The notes under the pieces were generated by a model that ran no database searches, was not told the origin of the DNA, and saw only the letters and a program-made list of their open reading frames with translations. A program made the position numbers and the translations under genes. From the NCBI GenBank assembly GCA_030581615.1, contig JAKTTT010000017.1:62001-126000 (forward strand): 64,000 nucleotides of DNA. Direction: 5' to 3'. Numbering within the stretch: position 1 is the first letter of the stretch; each line of letters opens with the position of its first letter. Below, piece after piece: positions 46,195 through 57,085 of the stretch. Source of the stretch: Alloascoidea africana. Taxonomy: Eukaryota > Ascomycota > Alloascoideomycetes > Alloascoideales > Alloascoideaceae.

Positions 46195-48865
46195 TTCTTT
46201 CTTGTCAATTAGGCTTTTCGCCTGGAGGCCATAGACGCCCTGTGGCCATGAGAACAATGGGCTGAACAAACCGATGAGAGATCATCAAATGCAGAGTTTA
46301 GTACTGGAACATGCCGTGTTCCTGTCGCATAAGAGCACTGGCAAATGCTTTTACAAAGAGTTGCCATTCAGAAAACTTTATCTAGCTGTTTATACGAAAC
46401 GATGGCTCCTTTGGTACGAGTAGGAAGGTTCAAAGTTACGAAATTACTTGTGTTTTGAACTGAGGTCAAAGGGATGATATCTAAGATAGCCGATACATGT
46501 AACGCAACCGACTGTCAGAGTAGAAGGTAGTTCTCAAAAGAGAACGATAGCGAGCTCGATAAACTACAAATTCAGGGATTGATGTTTTTTCTGATCATTA
46601 CTAATTGCGATTCAACCGATGCTCAAAATATTTAACGAGACAAGCTTGAGCTGGAATTCATACCCTGATTTCTGTAGAGTTGTTTCTAATGCTATGTAGA
46701 TCTTGGAGCCCATCTAGTTTGATTAGCATTGGCCTTCACAGAAATTTCCGGGAGTATCCATTGCATTAGCAACTTCCGTGCTGTCAAAGACGTTTGCGGC
46801 TTTGTGATTTGCTCTATCCAATTGAACTTGGTTTGAGTTACCCCAACTCTGTTTAAGAACTGTTGTTTTGGTGTTGCCTTGTAGGATAACCGGAGTGCCA
46901 ACTCCTATGGTGTGTTCCTTGATCTTTCGGTACAGACACCAAACTGTAGAGAAGGCTTGGGGCTAGACGAGTTTAAGCTACATTTGCAGTGGAACAGCCG
47001 TACATTACTCGAAAAGCATGAGCTTAGTACAACTACTGAACGAATCCTATCAGATCATCAAAGACCTGTCTAGGCACTAAGCGCTAGAAAGATCTTCATC
47101 AATTCGTATTGTAGCACTTATCGGCCCGTAGAGACACACCTTCAATTAGCTTGTAAAGATTGATCTGGGCTTGACATATAGTGGAATTAATTATATCAGG
47201 CTCTATATGCAAACGATGATTCTTTCTAGTTCTATCTTACTCTTTTACGAAATGATCAGTTTTCTTTTTACAAGTTTCAATCCTCATCTTCGGACAAGAA
47301 AAGATAAATCATTGAATTCATATCAGTAAGGTGAAAGTGATATTATCCTTTTGAGACGCGGTTTACGAACCATTATTTGATCTTAATTCTGTGTGATGAG
47401 TGTCATTATCTTCTAGGATTCCATCTTCTCCTACTGTATCTACAACTTGCTCTCCAAAATGGTAATGTAAATATGATTCCTTATCCTTTTTCTACTGTGA
47501 AAATGAAGCTAGAGACTGTATTGAAGCACAGAGATAGAGAACACTTAAGAAGCGCATGCCCAAATTCTTTACTCATCAATTCTACATATTCACGATAATT
47601 TTCTAAACCCAACTTGTTCTGTTTGATCCCACTAGCGTGAATTTTGTCTTTTCTAAAGTTCATCTCCTTTTAAGCGCCAGAATGCCAAGTCTTTGATGCC
47701 ATATCTTGTCTGAAGATGATCCCTTGCAGATAACCCCTTTTCGTGTTTTTGGAGTCTTTAGATCAATCTCCTATAACACCCTTAGAGTACACTTTGTTAG
47801 TTCAATTAGTATGTAAAAGTTGCCTGCTAATTATTTACAGAAGTTTAACCTTGGTCTGGCGTCCCAGCTTCAAAGAAGAGATCTATTATTGAATCACTCC
47901 TCTTTTTTGGGGTTTTTGAATCTCGACCGTTAATTACCGGGACAGGTTACTAGTAATTAGAGTATATCTTTTGCAAAGCAATTCCGATATTGTCAGCAGA
48001 TTTTGAAAATAGAAAGTGTGACATTACTTATGGCCGAGAAAACCAAAGATACTCTGACTTGGATATACAACACACACCTAACTTAAGTGTTTGTAAAAAG
48101 GATAAAGTCCATCTACTAAAAAAGTTGTTGGTGGAAGGGTGACTTTTTTAATATGATTTTTAGCGGTTCAAAGCCAACCTCTCTACAAACACACAGCTCA
48201 AGGAGTGATATCGATATACACTAAGCTTGAAAAAATGTTTTATAATCCAACAAAAATAAACGCCAAAGTCATAAAATCTAGTAATGACGATTCAGAAAAC
48301 ATAGAATAGGAAATCTTGCAATAAATTTTCTGAGCCTGCAAGTGTGGCGTTTTCCTTCATAGTCCCAGTAAACCTCCTGTAGTCCTCAAAACAGGGCAAT
48401 TAGTATTGAGCAATCTAGTCAAACAAGGGATCCTAGGTTTTCTATTTTCTATAATTGGCTGGCTCTTTTTTCTACTATCTTGCCCCAAGTTGTGGTTATT
48501 GTTAAATTCAACTTCTGATTTGGTTTGAAACTTCACTGATTTTCATGAAGGTATATTTTAGTATTTGTCCTCTCTCAAACATCAAACATTAGTTCTTAAT
48601 TTCTACTCAGTTGTTGCTGCTCTATGGACATATAGCCAGTTCTAAGTAATCACAAGCCAACTCAGATGTTCCATTTCCAAACCACTCAAAATGCTAAGAG
48701 CCTGGTCGGTAAAAGAAAGGCGATTCTAAACAAACACAAACAATATTCTTGGAAAAAAGTAGTGCGTGCCCAACTTGGTTTCTCCCTATAAAGTGCCGTG
48801 AGAACAGTTTGTTCTTGACCAACAAATTAGTGTCAAGCACCCCACATACTCTTCAAACATCAAAC

Positions 48866-49006
48866 ATGCCTTCAAGATTCACAAAGGTTTTGAAATTAAC
48901 TTTAGCACTTGCACTGGCAGCAGTGTTCTTTTTTCTATCTCTTGTTCCGATGTCCCACTGCTTTCTAACGAGAATTGGAACTTGTTCTGTGTTTAGAAGA
49001 TTCTAG
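48866..49006 (+). CDS. Possible small secreted or membrane protein (46 aa)
   Basis: ATG at 48866 sits in a good yeast context (ATCAAACATG), 79 nt after a TATAAAG box at 48787. The product MPSRFTKVLKLTLALALAAV... is a textbook signal peptide: a basic start, then an Ala/Leu/Phe-rich core of about 19 residues. It ends after only 46 residues (two Cys in HCFLTRIGTC). It could be a small secreted peptide, the first exon of a longer gene, or a broken secreted-protein gene; the surrounding desert gives no further support. Confidence 0.3.
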   Translation: MPSRFTKVLKLTLALALAAVFFFLSLVPMSHCFLTRIGTCSVFRRF

Positions 49007-50699
49007 AGACTTCTTTTCTCCTTTTCACTCTGCGTCTTCATATTCAAAGCCTAGGTCAATCTCAAAATTAGGCCATTGTAGTACGATCTTGTAACTGTAG
49101 AATAGATAAAAAGCTAATCATGATAGGATTGAGAATTCTAATTACAGAGAATGCCAAATGTAACGGTTCAGGGCTACATCGGGTCGTAAATAACACGGCT
49201 TGTTGTCGATCCTATGACTAGTGAGGAAAAGACTAGTCACACGCCATTTTTGTTGCAGTTCTACTTTGAAATGAAAGATAGAATGGGCCTACATAGCGAA
49301 CTTGATAGCCAAACCCCCATCCGCGAGCGTGGTGCTGAAACATTTGCTGATTTCCTCAAGTATCAAACCGTCAACATATCTTTTAAAAACATGAATCCCA
49401 GATGACCCTGCCACTAGAGATCTGGTGATCTGCGACTTTGACCTAAATTGGGAGATGTGGGAGATGGTGCACAGTCCTGGAAGCTAGAGCTTCAACATAT
49501 TGAAGACAGCTGGTGCAATACATTCTCGCTCAAGTATAAACTTCCTTATCTTCATGTACACTTTGAGAAAAGCACTGGCTTAGGACACCTATTGCAGGAT
49601 ATTCGGTATTAATATAGTTGGTAAACGAAAAAAATCTAACTCATGCTCCACAGCCAACAATCTTGAGAAGTGCACAGATCTGTTCCCAATTGATGCTCAA
49701 ACTCTAATGCAAAAATTTGTCTCATGGTAGTTTAAGCTTTTCTGACAGACGTTCGAGAAACAGTTGACAAACTAAAGAGTAACAAGGAAAGAGACTATCC
49801 CAACGCCTACTAATGTCATCATTCTACTCAGAGTACCTTTAAAGCATTGCCTTCAGTATGAATAATTAACCATTGTTATTGATGTTGATTCTTCGAAGAA
49901 TTGGGTAAGCGCTAAAGTTTTGTCAGAACCGGCTGTGACATCAATTCAAGACACCCTGGACAGAACTTAAACGGCCAGCCTAGTCTCGTTTGAATTGTGC
50001 CTCGAGGTGAACACAAGAAATATTCTGGATAGTATACCTCCAACACACCTGTTCCTTTTCGATTTGCGAATAGTTGAGTTCCTTTGGGATATACTGCGCC
50101 TGGATTAAGGAACAACATTGTTCCTCGCCGGACTCCGCCGACACAGCTATGACTCAAAGTCATCAGGAAGATGATCAAAGGACAGAAAGGCTCTTATGCA
50201 GGGTTCAGTATTAGAAGCCACGCCGTCTGTGGAAGGAGTTACCAGCTGGTATGGGACTTAGTACTGCCTCAATAAATGCAGGAATGCCCAATCTATGTTT
50301 TTTAGAGACGGCTCCAAATGAATATCCGTTCCGTAAATAATCTGGAATGAAAATTAGAATAGTACTTCTTTGGTGTTGGCGAAGAGAACAGCGATTAAAG
50401 CGCCAATGGAGAAGCCCACACTTCTCCTCCACACCTACCACCCTAAGCCACTGTTGCCACTTTCCATGAACTAATTTGAAAAGTGCTGGAATATTCAGAA
50501 AAAGCCTGTTTATTGTGGCAGTGTTGAGACAGCAAAGAAGAAAGGTTTTGTCAAAAAATACATAAAGAGACTCCTTCCCGTCCGAAACGTTTATATTATT
50601 CTTCGTTCCAGGTTACCCTTCTCTTTTCAAAACTTGTCCATAGGACTTGATAAACTCTACCACACACTAACTTAAACACCTCTACGTACACTCATCGAC

Positions 50700-51632
50700 A
50701 TGGCGGAAGAGGCATATTTTTTGGATTGGGAGAACTACCGGTATAATCCTACACTTGTAGGAGCGATTATATTCACAATTCTCTTTTTTGTGTGTGGTTT
50801 TGTCCACATCGGCCAGTTCCTTCTATTTCGCCCATTGGTTTTTAAAAGTAGGCCCTCGATGGTCCCACAGCGGCTGTTCATCTTCATCCCTTACATTTTA
50901 GGCGCATTTATGGAGGGTTTAGGGTATGCTGGGAGAATAGGGTCTCATTACGATAAAGACAAGCTCAGCTATTATATAATGCAAACTCTTCTACTGCTAA
51001 TTTCTCCGCCCTTCTTTGCTGCTACTATTTATATGCTTCTTGGGCGGGTCATACAAATGCTGGATGCTCAAAAGCACTCTGTTATTCCAATCAAGTGGTT
51101 GACAAAGATTTTCGTCTTTGGAGATGTTGCCTCTTTGTTACTACAAGGTGGAGGAGGTGGTATGATGACAACTCAAAAGCCTAAGCTTATTCAGAAGGGC
51201 GAAAATATTGTTTTGGGTGGACTGTTCGTCCAGATTTTCTTCTTTGGGCTCTTTGTGGTAGTCCTGTCTATATTCTACGCACGAATTTCGAAAAACCCAA
51301 CAACAACCTCAACTATGCTTCTTGCAGATCAGCACAAATTTTACAATTGGAAAACGCTTTTATGGACAGAGTTTGTGGTTTCGATGTTGATTCTTGTACG
51401 ATCGATTGTTCGTGTTATCGAATATTTTCAAGGATATCAGGGACACATAATTAGCAACGAATACTTTTTGTACATTTTTGATGCTGTGCCAATGTTTTTG
51501 GCCGTTTTGTTTTTTAATCTTCAGCATCCAAATGGAATTATGGAGAAGAACCAAATATCAGAGATGAGCGTTCAGCTAAGTTCTCTAGATATGAAAGGAT
51601 CTCAAGCATCACAGGAAGTCTTGAGACCATGA
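50700..51632 (+). CDS. RTA1/Rsb1-family seven-helix membrane protein
   Basis: 310 residues, intronless. Seven hydrophobic helices are evident. Family marks are the N-terminal YRYNPTLVGAIIFTILF, the conserved EGLGYAGRI in the third segment, LLLISPPFFAATIYMLLGR, the FVFGDVASLLLQGGGGG motif, RSIVRVIEYFQGYQGHIISNEYFLYIFDAVPM and the final helix before a hydrophilic tail. RTA1-family members (Rta1, Rsb1, Pug1) sit in the plasma membrane and are linked to sphingoid-base, protoporphyrin or 7-aminocholesterol resistance and transport. The exact paralog and substrate are not readable. It is isolated between two deserts. Confidence 0.93.
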   Translation: MAEEAYFLDWENYRYNPTLVGAIIFTILFFVCGFVHIGQFLLFRPLVFKSRPSMVPQRLFIFIPYILGAFMEGLGYAGRIGSHYDKDKLSYYIMQTLLLLISPPFFAATIYMLLGRVIQMLDAQKHSVIPIKWLTKIFVFGDVASLLLQGGGGGMMTTQKPKLIQKGENIVLGGLFVQIFFFGLFVVVLSIFYARISKNPTTTSTMLLADQHKFYNWKTLLWTEFVVSMLILVRSIVRVIEYFQGYQGHIISNEYFLYIFDAVPMFLAVLFFNLQHPNGIMEKNQISEMSVQLSSLDMKGSQASQEVLRP

Positions 51633-54600
51633 TTCAGGACCCAAGAATTCCATGCATAATCTATTTAGGTTTTTACCATGTCCTCATCATCTACTAAATA
51701 TTTTGTTCCCTCTGTTCAGTTTTAACCATAATCTACAAGTTTAATTTCACTCTTCATAATAGTTTTCATAGAATAGATTTGTTTCGCAGGCACTAGTTGA
51801 CAATTGAACATTAACATCAACGAGCAAGAACCTGCTGGGCCTTTGCAACTCCAACTATTATTATCAGCGTAGAGGGGGCTGAGTCTAGGCGCATGCGGCG
51901 CCCAAGAGCCTTGGCCTTTGGCGCCATGAGGATGTGGCTCTTTCTATTTGGAGAACTACTGTCCTTTGACTCGAGCGTGGCGTCACTAACATATTCTTTT
52001 CTTGTTTTCTGAAATACCAACTAAAAGAACCAAATCTCTAAAACTGAAAAGCATCAATAATCTGAGTATCTACTGAATATCATCTTCTATCATCATATTG
52101 AAGAAGCTAAGTTTATCTTTCCTAGACGTGTATTGCTTCTTGCACGCATTTCCCTTTTCCATACTCTCAACCAAAGAATTATTCAATTTCTTTTTGTGTA
52201 TTAGGAATGTTTTAGTCCACATTACATGAAGACTCCTTTTTTCCTGTTAAAAAGGTAATTTTCTGGGGCTTGCTTTCCTCTGTGGACTTGTTCACAACAT
52301 TCCAAAGCTTAGATTTCGTCAAGATTTGGGACGAACACTGGAAGCGATAACTGAGAAATTAAAACACCTTTGACTAGAAGACAAAACCTTAGGATGGTAT
52401 TAATGCCGAATATTTATGTTCAGAACGATTGAAGAAAAAAAAAAGCAAATTTTCACCACCAATTCTTTCTCTATATGAACTATGAGACCGCAGCTTCCTT
52501 TCAGAAGATAGAACGCGTTTAGAACTTATCTCTCAGTCGACATATCTGTTTCAAAGGACACAGTGAAAAACGATTAACGGGAAAAGTTACATCCAAAGTC
52601 ATAACTCTCTGCTTTTATTCTGTTTGATGTAAGTGGCGTCAAACGAAAGGCAAATGCAAGTAACAAAACCGTAAGGAAAACCCTTTTCACTATCTCACAA
52701 CCTTTGCTCTCGCAAATTAGCCATGTACCATATGAGAAAAAAGAAATTTTGATTCTCATGACTATCAAGTTTTTAAGTATTGGTTTGTTGGAAGCAAACC
52801 CGTGTCTTTTATTAAGCTTCGTCAAATACTAGAATATGTATTCTAATCACTCTCCAGTCTCTTGAGTCTTTTCGACTCAAATCCGTCATGCCACCTTCCT
52901 ACCGTGTATCTATTGAAGTCTGGTACAATATGTCGATTAGAATCCGAATTTTGTAAAGTTTTACCCAAAGATCATACTTGTAATTGTCTGTTTTTCAATC
53001 TAGGAATATTTACTATAAACTAGTAACCTTGAATTTGTTCAAATATAGAGTGAGACTTTAACATCTACATACCTATACTACAGGAAGGCGCTAATCTCGG
53101 ATCGTTGAGTTTAAGCCAGATTTCTCAACCATCATGTAGGATGGAATCGAAAGAACTATGTAGAAGCCACACTATAATTTCCATGCCTCAAATAGTCATC
53201 CAGCTTGTTCTGTTTATTTTTACATTAGATTAAAGTTTCAATCAAGATTGCCATCTTTTATTCACTTCCAATAAAATTGAAGTACCTTAATTTAGCACTC
53301 TTCCCTATTCAACAAGCATACACCTTTAAAAAGGCATGAAGGTTTCGAAAATGGTCCTCAACCATAGGCAACCAATATATCCGTACCATTTATAAAATCA
53401 AATATCATTAAATAGTTTCCTCAAAAGCATAAAAAGTTCAACCCGGATAAGGGGTTTTAAAGGATTCAAGATTTGCCGAGGGAAAGCAATTTTTTTGGTT
53501 CGTAAGCCACAGCTGTCATGAAGCTCTGAAGCTGTGGATTGAAAAGCCACAATGTTTAATTATAAAAAGGAACAAAAAGACTAGAAACAGAGTATCTGAT
53601 GACCAAAGGAGTGGATTAGCAACCAAATTACCGTAGAATCAAATAATTGGAGTCCAATTTTGAATACCAAGAGGGTTGAAGAGCTCAATGAAAACACAAT
53701 GTCGCCTCTTCAAAATTATTTCCATAGGATAAATCTACGCACCAGCTGGTAAACAGGTAAAAACCAGCAGAAAAATGTATTTCGTTGAAGACAGCGTAAC
53801 GAAATCTGGCTCTAAGGTGCTCACAAATTCCGTCAAAGGAAGAGAAAAGAGGCGATGGACCAAAGACTGATTCATAAGTACAGCCTGAAAATCTGAAAGC
53901 CACTTTTTTTAAAACATTATTCATGCTATCCTTTCAACTGAAATGCGTTTTCCCAATGCCATCGGGTGAATTTTTTCCTTGTTGCCTGTCAAGAGCAGAT
54001 TTTCTCATCCATTGTCTCTAGCTGTATTGAAGAACACCAAGTCAAACAAATTTTGTGGAGTTTCCTATTGAAATCGCTCAATTGGCCTGGCTTACTTAAC
54101 ATATTTCCCATGTTTCTCCAGTCTTATGATCCGCTCGTACCAAATCTAATGCATTATCATCCTATTTCTTTAAAATTCTGAAATGGCATTTCCTATTCAA
54201 GAAAACAACTTTATTTCTTCCGGTATCCTCAGAATGATAAGTAAATATTTATTACTTCTACTCTTCCTCCTCTTTACTTGGTCAATGTTTTTCATTCCCG
54301 GACTGTCTTTTTTTCTCACAATGGGCTCTCAATATAAATCTCTGAGTTTAAGCTCGAATCAGGAGTATGGCTCATCTAATCTAACGATGCTCAGGCGGTT
54401 CGTCTGGCGTAACTCATACAAAAAGGTACAAACTTCAAACTAAACAAGTTTTTTCTCTCTCTCTTCTCCATAGTCTCCCTTTTCTTATTATATCCTTCAT
54501 TCTTGGATTTTAATATGCTCTGCTATTTCTTAAATTTCATTCTCAAGTCTTTTCCAATTCCTCTCAGAATGCAAAAGAAAATGCTATGAACGACACAAGC

Positions 54601-55735
54601 ATTAACAATTTTGACTACAGTTGCTTAACATAAAAACTTTTGTTTGGCTAATATTCGCCTCTCAAGAATGCAATAAGACTTGCAAAATATTGAAATGCCC
54701 ATAACCTATTTTTTAATGCCAGTTAAAGCTTTTAAATCCTCAACTTTATGAATATCACGTGAGATCGATTGGGTTGGCATACTCTTGGATATATTCTGGA
54801 AAGTCAGCCCCAAGAGTTGTACGATCCCGGATCTAAATTATTTGCATTCATTCTGTGGGAATAGCTTTCTGGTATTACAGGGGGCCAAAAAAACCTTTGG
54901 AGTGAAGTTTCGTGAGTCGCATATGGCACACATTCGTAAAACTTTGGGGTTATAGAAAACTAACTAATTTTTAAGAATATTATGAAATAAATAAAAAGAG
55001 CTATTAATCACATTTTACAACTACAACGGATACAGAAACAAAATAAACTAAATAACAAACCAACTGCCCTAATCACACTATTCAAGTTTTTGTTTTTGAA
55101 TACATATATCATGGCCCAAAGACCAACGCTTTTAACTTCAAAGTAGTTATTGATAATATTCCAGGCCAAATTTGCACGAAAGAATGGCCTATTGTTCACT
55201 TGTTCCTATCTGGATTGGGTGCTCTGAAATTGCTTTGCAAGCAGAGACATAAGTTCCTCGACACTAAAAGAAGTCTTGGAGGAGCTCTGGAGAGGAGGTG
55301 AAGGATATGACAAATCCATGAGAGAAGATGATCAAGAAACCAAAGAAAAACGAAAGAATCTGTGTTCCCTAATCCTAGAAATGATGGGAAATATATCACT
55401 ATTTACACATCAAGATCCATGAGTGAGAAACAACAAACAGGCCGCAAATGGCCAAGAAAATAAAAGAAAAACCAAATAGTGCATTGTGCATGCATGTCTA
55501 TCACCAACAGTTCCCTTTGGATTCCTGTGTTTCTTTCATGTTTCCATTTTTTTTTCCTTTTTGGTGTTTATAACATGAAACAGCAGTCACCAACAGCACT
55601 GTACCAAAAAAAAAGAAAGATAAAATAAGAAACGGCCAGATAAGTATTTCTGATTATTTCTGAGTTTTGGAAAAAATGAGAGAATACCATTGAGAATTTC
55701 TCGCGTCAAGAAGAGGGTAGCAGCGTAATGAACAT
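51633..55735. other. AT-rich desert before the transposase-derived gene
   Basis: 4.1 kb without a recognised gene. One plus-strand frame at 54183-54443 (86 codons) has two hydrophobic segments (ISKYLLLLLFLLFTWSMFFI and the following one) but no known family. The rest is AT-rich with dense stops in all frames. No RNA gene or repeat array seen. Confidence 0.5.
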
Positions 55736-57085
55736 TCAATAATACTGATAGTTGGAAGTGCTACTTCCATCTATATCAAAAAAGTTGAAGTCCTCATGAG
55801 GTTGATATGAGGGTACCGTCCCCCCTAAGGAGCTGCTCACTGCTTCATTTATTTGAACATCTAAAGGCTCCTCTAATGGTTTGTGGAACTCTCTATCTGC
55901 ATCAAAGGGTATTAGACCGGCTGCTTTCCACCTTGAATTTATGTTTGCCACGGACAGCGCTACTGCCCTTGCCTTCTTCAGACTGGTCATCCATTCCTGT
56001 TTGATGCCGATTTTGGATATAGATTGATCTTTATCTACACTTAATTCCAGTAAAGAATCAAAAGATTCAAAAGCAGATAGCTTTAAAGGCTGCACCAGAT
56101 GGGAAATGGTGTACGGGACTCGGAGGAAGCATATCCTGTTTTCCATGCACAATTCTAGAAACTCGAGCTTTACGTTGCAATCAAAGATTAGCAACCGGAT
56201 ATTTGATGGGCCTGCCAGAAATTGATTTGTGTTTCCGTTGAAAATAGTATCCAGCCAATGCGACGGAACAGAAGAGTTTTCCCATCCCTTTAGACTGGCA
56301 ACATAAACCCAGTCTGAGTCAGGGTCTTTTGGTAACCAATTCGGAAGCACAGAAGCGTTATTGAAGATGATATACGGGGAAAGGGGAAAGCCATTCCCAG
56401 AGATGCATTCCACCATCGTCAAGTTTTCCTCTTTGACCCGTTTCAACTGTTGCTGTATCAGTTCCGGTTCTATCTCTGGCTTGATCAATTGACTAGAAAT
56501 CTTTGAGTCCACAATCTTCCAAATACCTGCCTCCTCTCGTATTGAGAAATTTGTCTCACTTAAACTGTAGATATCCTCTTGCTTAATTTTGAACTTTTCG
56601 ACGAGATCAGCATAGGCACCAAAGAATTGCTGCAGAATCTCCTCATCATTGATCCTTTTCTTTTTTTTTTCTAAAGCGGTCACGACAACATTCTTTAATT
56701 GTGGATGTCTAGTGAAGAACCGGTTTATCCAGTGATGACCAAGAGCTCTTGTAGTACTGACATCTTCACTTGTATCCCCTGTCTTTTTCTTTATGATTTC
56801 GATCGCAAACTGCTTGACTTCTTCATAGGAAACCTGATACCCCGTTAGCCCCAACTGCGTAATAACCTCTTCCAGCAATGCCTCTTCTGATTCTGATAGA
56901 AGTTGGCTATGAGCTGTTGCTTTTCGGTGCGATTTATGGTTATATCTGATCCTCCCAAAAAGCGTACTATATGGAACATTGTTCTTACGAGCGGCTTCTT
57001 TTATTGATTTATATTTACCTGCTTTAATCTCGGCTTCTGCTCTGGCAAGAGAAGCCTGCTCGATATCTGAAAGTCTTCGTGACAT
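55736..57085 (-). CDS. Pogo/Fot1 (CENP-B-like) transposase-derived protein, catalytic triad lost
   Basis: An intact 449-codon frame. Residues about 10-50 form a psq-type helix-turn-helix (KSIKEAARKNNVPYSTLFGR). About 60-135 form the second CENP-B-type DNA-binding domain (ALGHHWINRFFTRHPQL). About 165-340 form a DDE endonuclease-like domain (ENLTMVECISGNGFPLSPYI, VASLKGWENS, LLIFDCNV, SHLVQPL). Against active Fot1/pogo enzymes (NxDET, LDGHxSH, LLQPLD), the first aspartate is Ser176 in DIYSLSETNF, the second is kept (Asp302), and the third is Lys335 in VQPLKL. It should therefore be unable to transpose. I saw no terminal inverted repeats flanking it. The long uninterrupted frame with lost catalysis suggests a domesticated DNA-binding protein like CENP-B or fission yeast Abp1/Cbh1. 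Role unknown. Confidence 0.88.
   Translation of the reverse strand: MSRRLSDIEQASLARAEAEIKAGKYKSIKEAARKNNVPYSTLFGRIRYNHKSHRKATAHSQLLSESEEALLEEVITQLGLTGYQVSYEEVKQFAIEIIKKKTGDTSEDVSTTRALGHHWINRFFTRHPQLKNVVVTALEKKKKRINDEEILQQFFGAYADLVEKFKIKQEDIYSLSETNFSIREEAGIWKIVDSKISSQLIKPEIEPELIQQQLKRVKEENLTMVECISGNGFPLSPYIIFNNASVLPNWLPKDPDSDWVYVASLKGWENSSVPSHWLDTIFNGNTNQFLAGPSNIRLLIFDCNVKLEFLELCMENRICFLRVPYTISHLVQPLKLSAFESFDSLLELSVDKDQSISKIGIKQEWMTSLKKARAVALSVANINSRWKAAGLIPFDADREFHKPLEEPLDVQINEAVSSSLGGTVPSYQPHEDFNFFDIDGSSTSNYQYY

Larger units (their letters stand above)
45449..50699. other. AT-rich desert between OCA5 and the RTA1-family gene
   Basis: 5.2 kb with no confirmed gene. TTTG repeats follow OCA5 (45540-45562). 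Coding-like debris is scattered, notably 45952-46140 (+), 46692-46901 (-), 49912-50178 (-) and 50211-50441 (-). A YANDD-like reading at 47203-47223 faintly recalls a reverse-transcriptase active site. I could not assign a family to any of these. A small signal-peptide-like ORF lies at 48866-49006. Confidence 0.45.
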
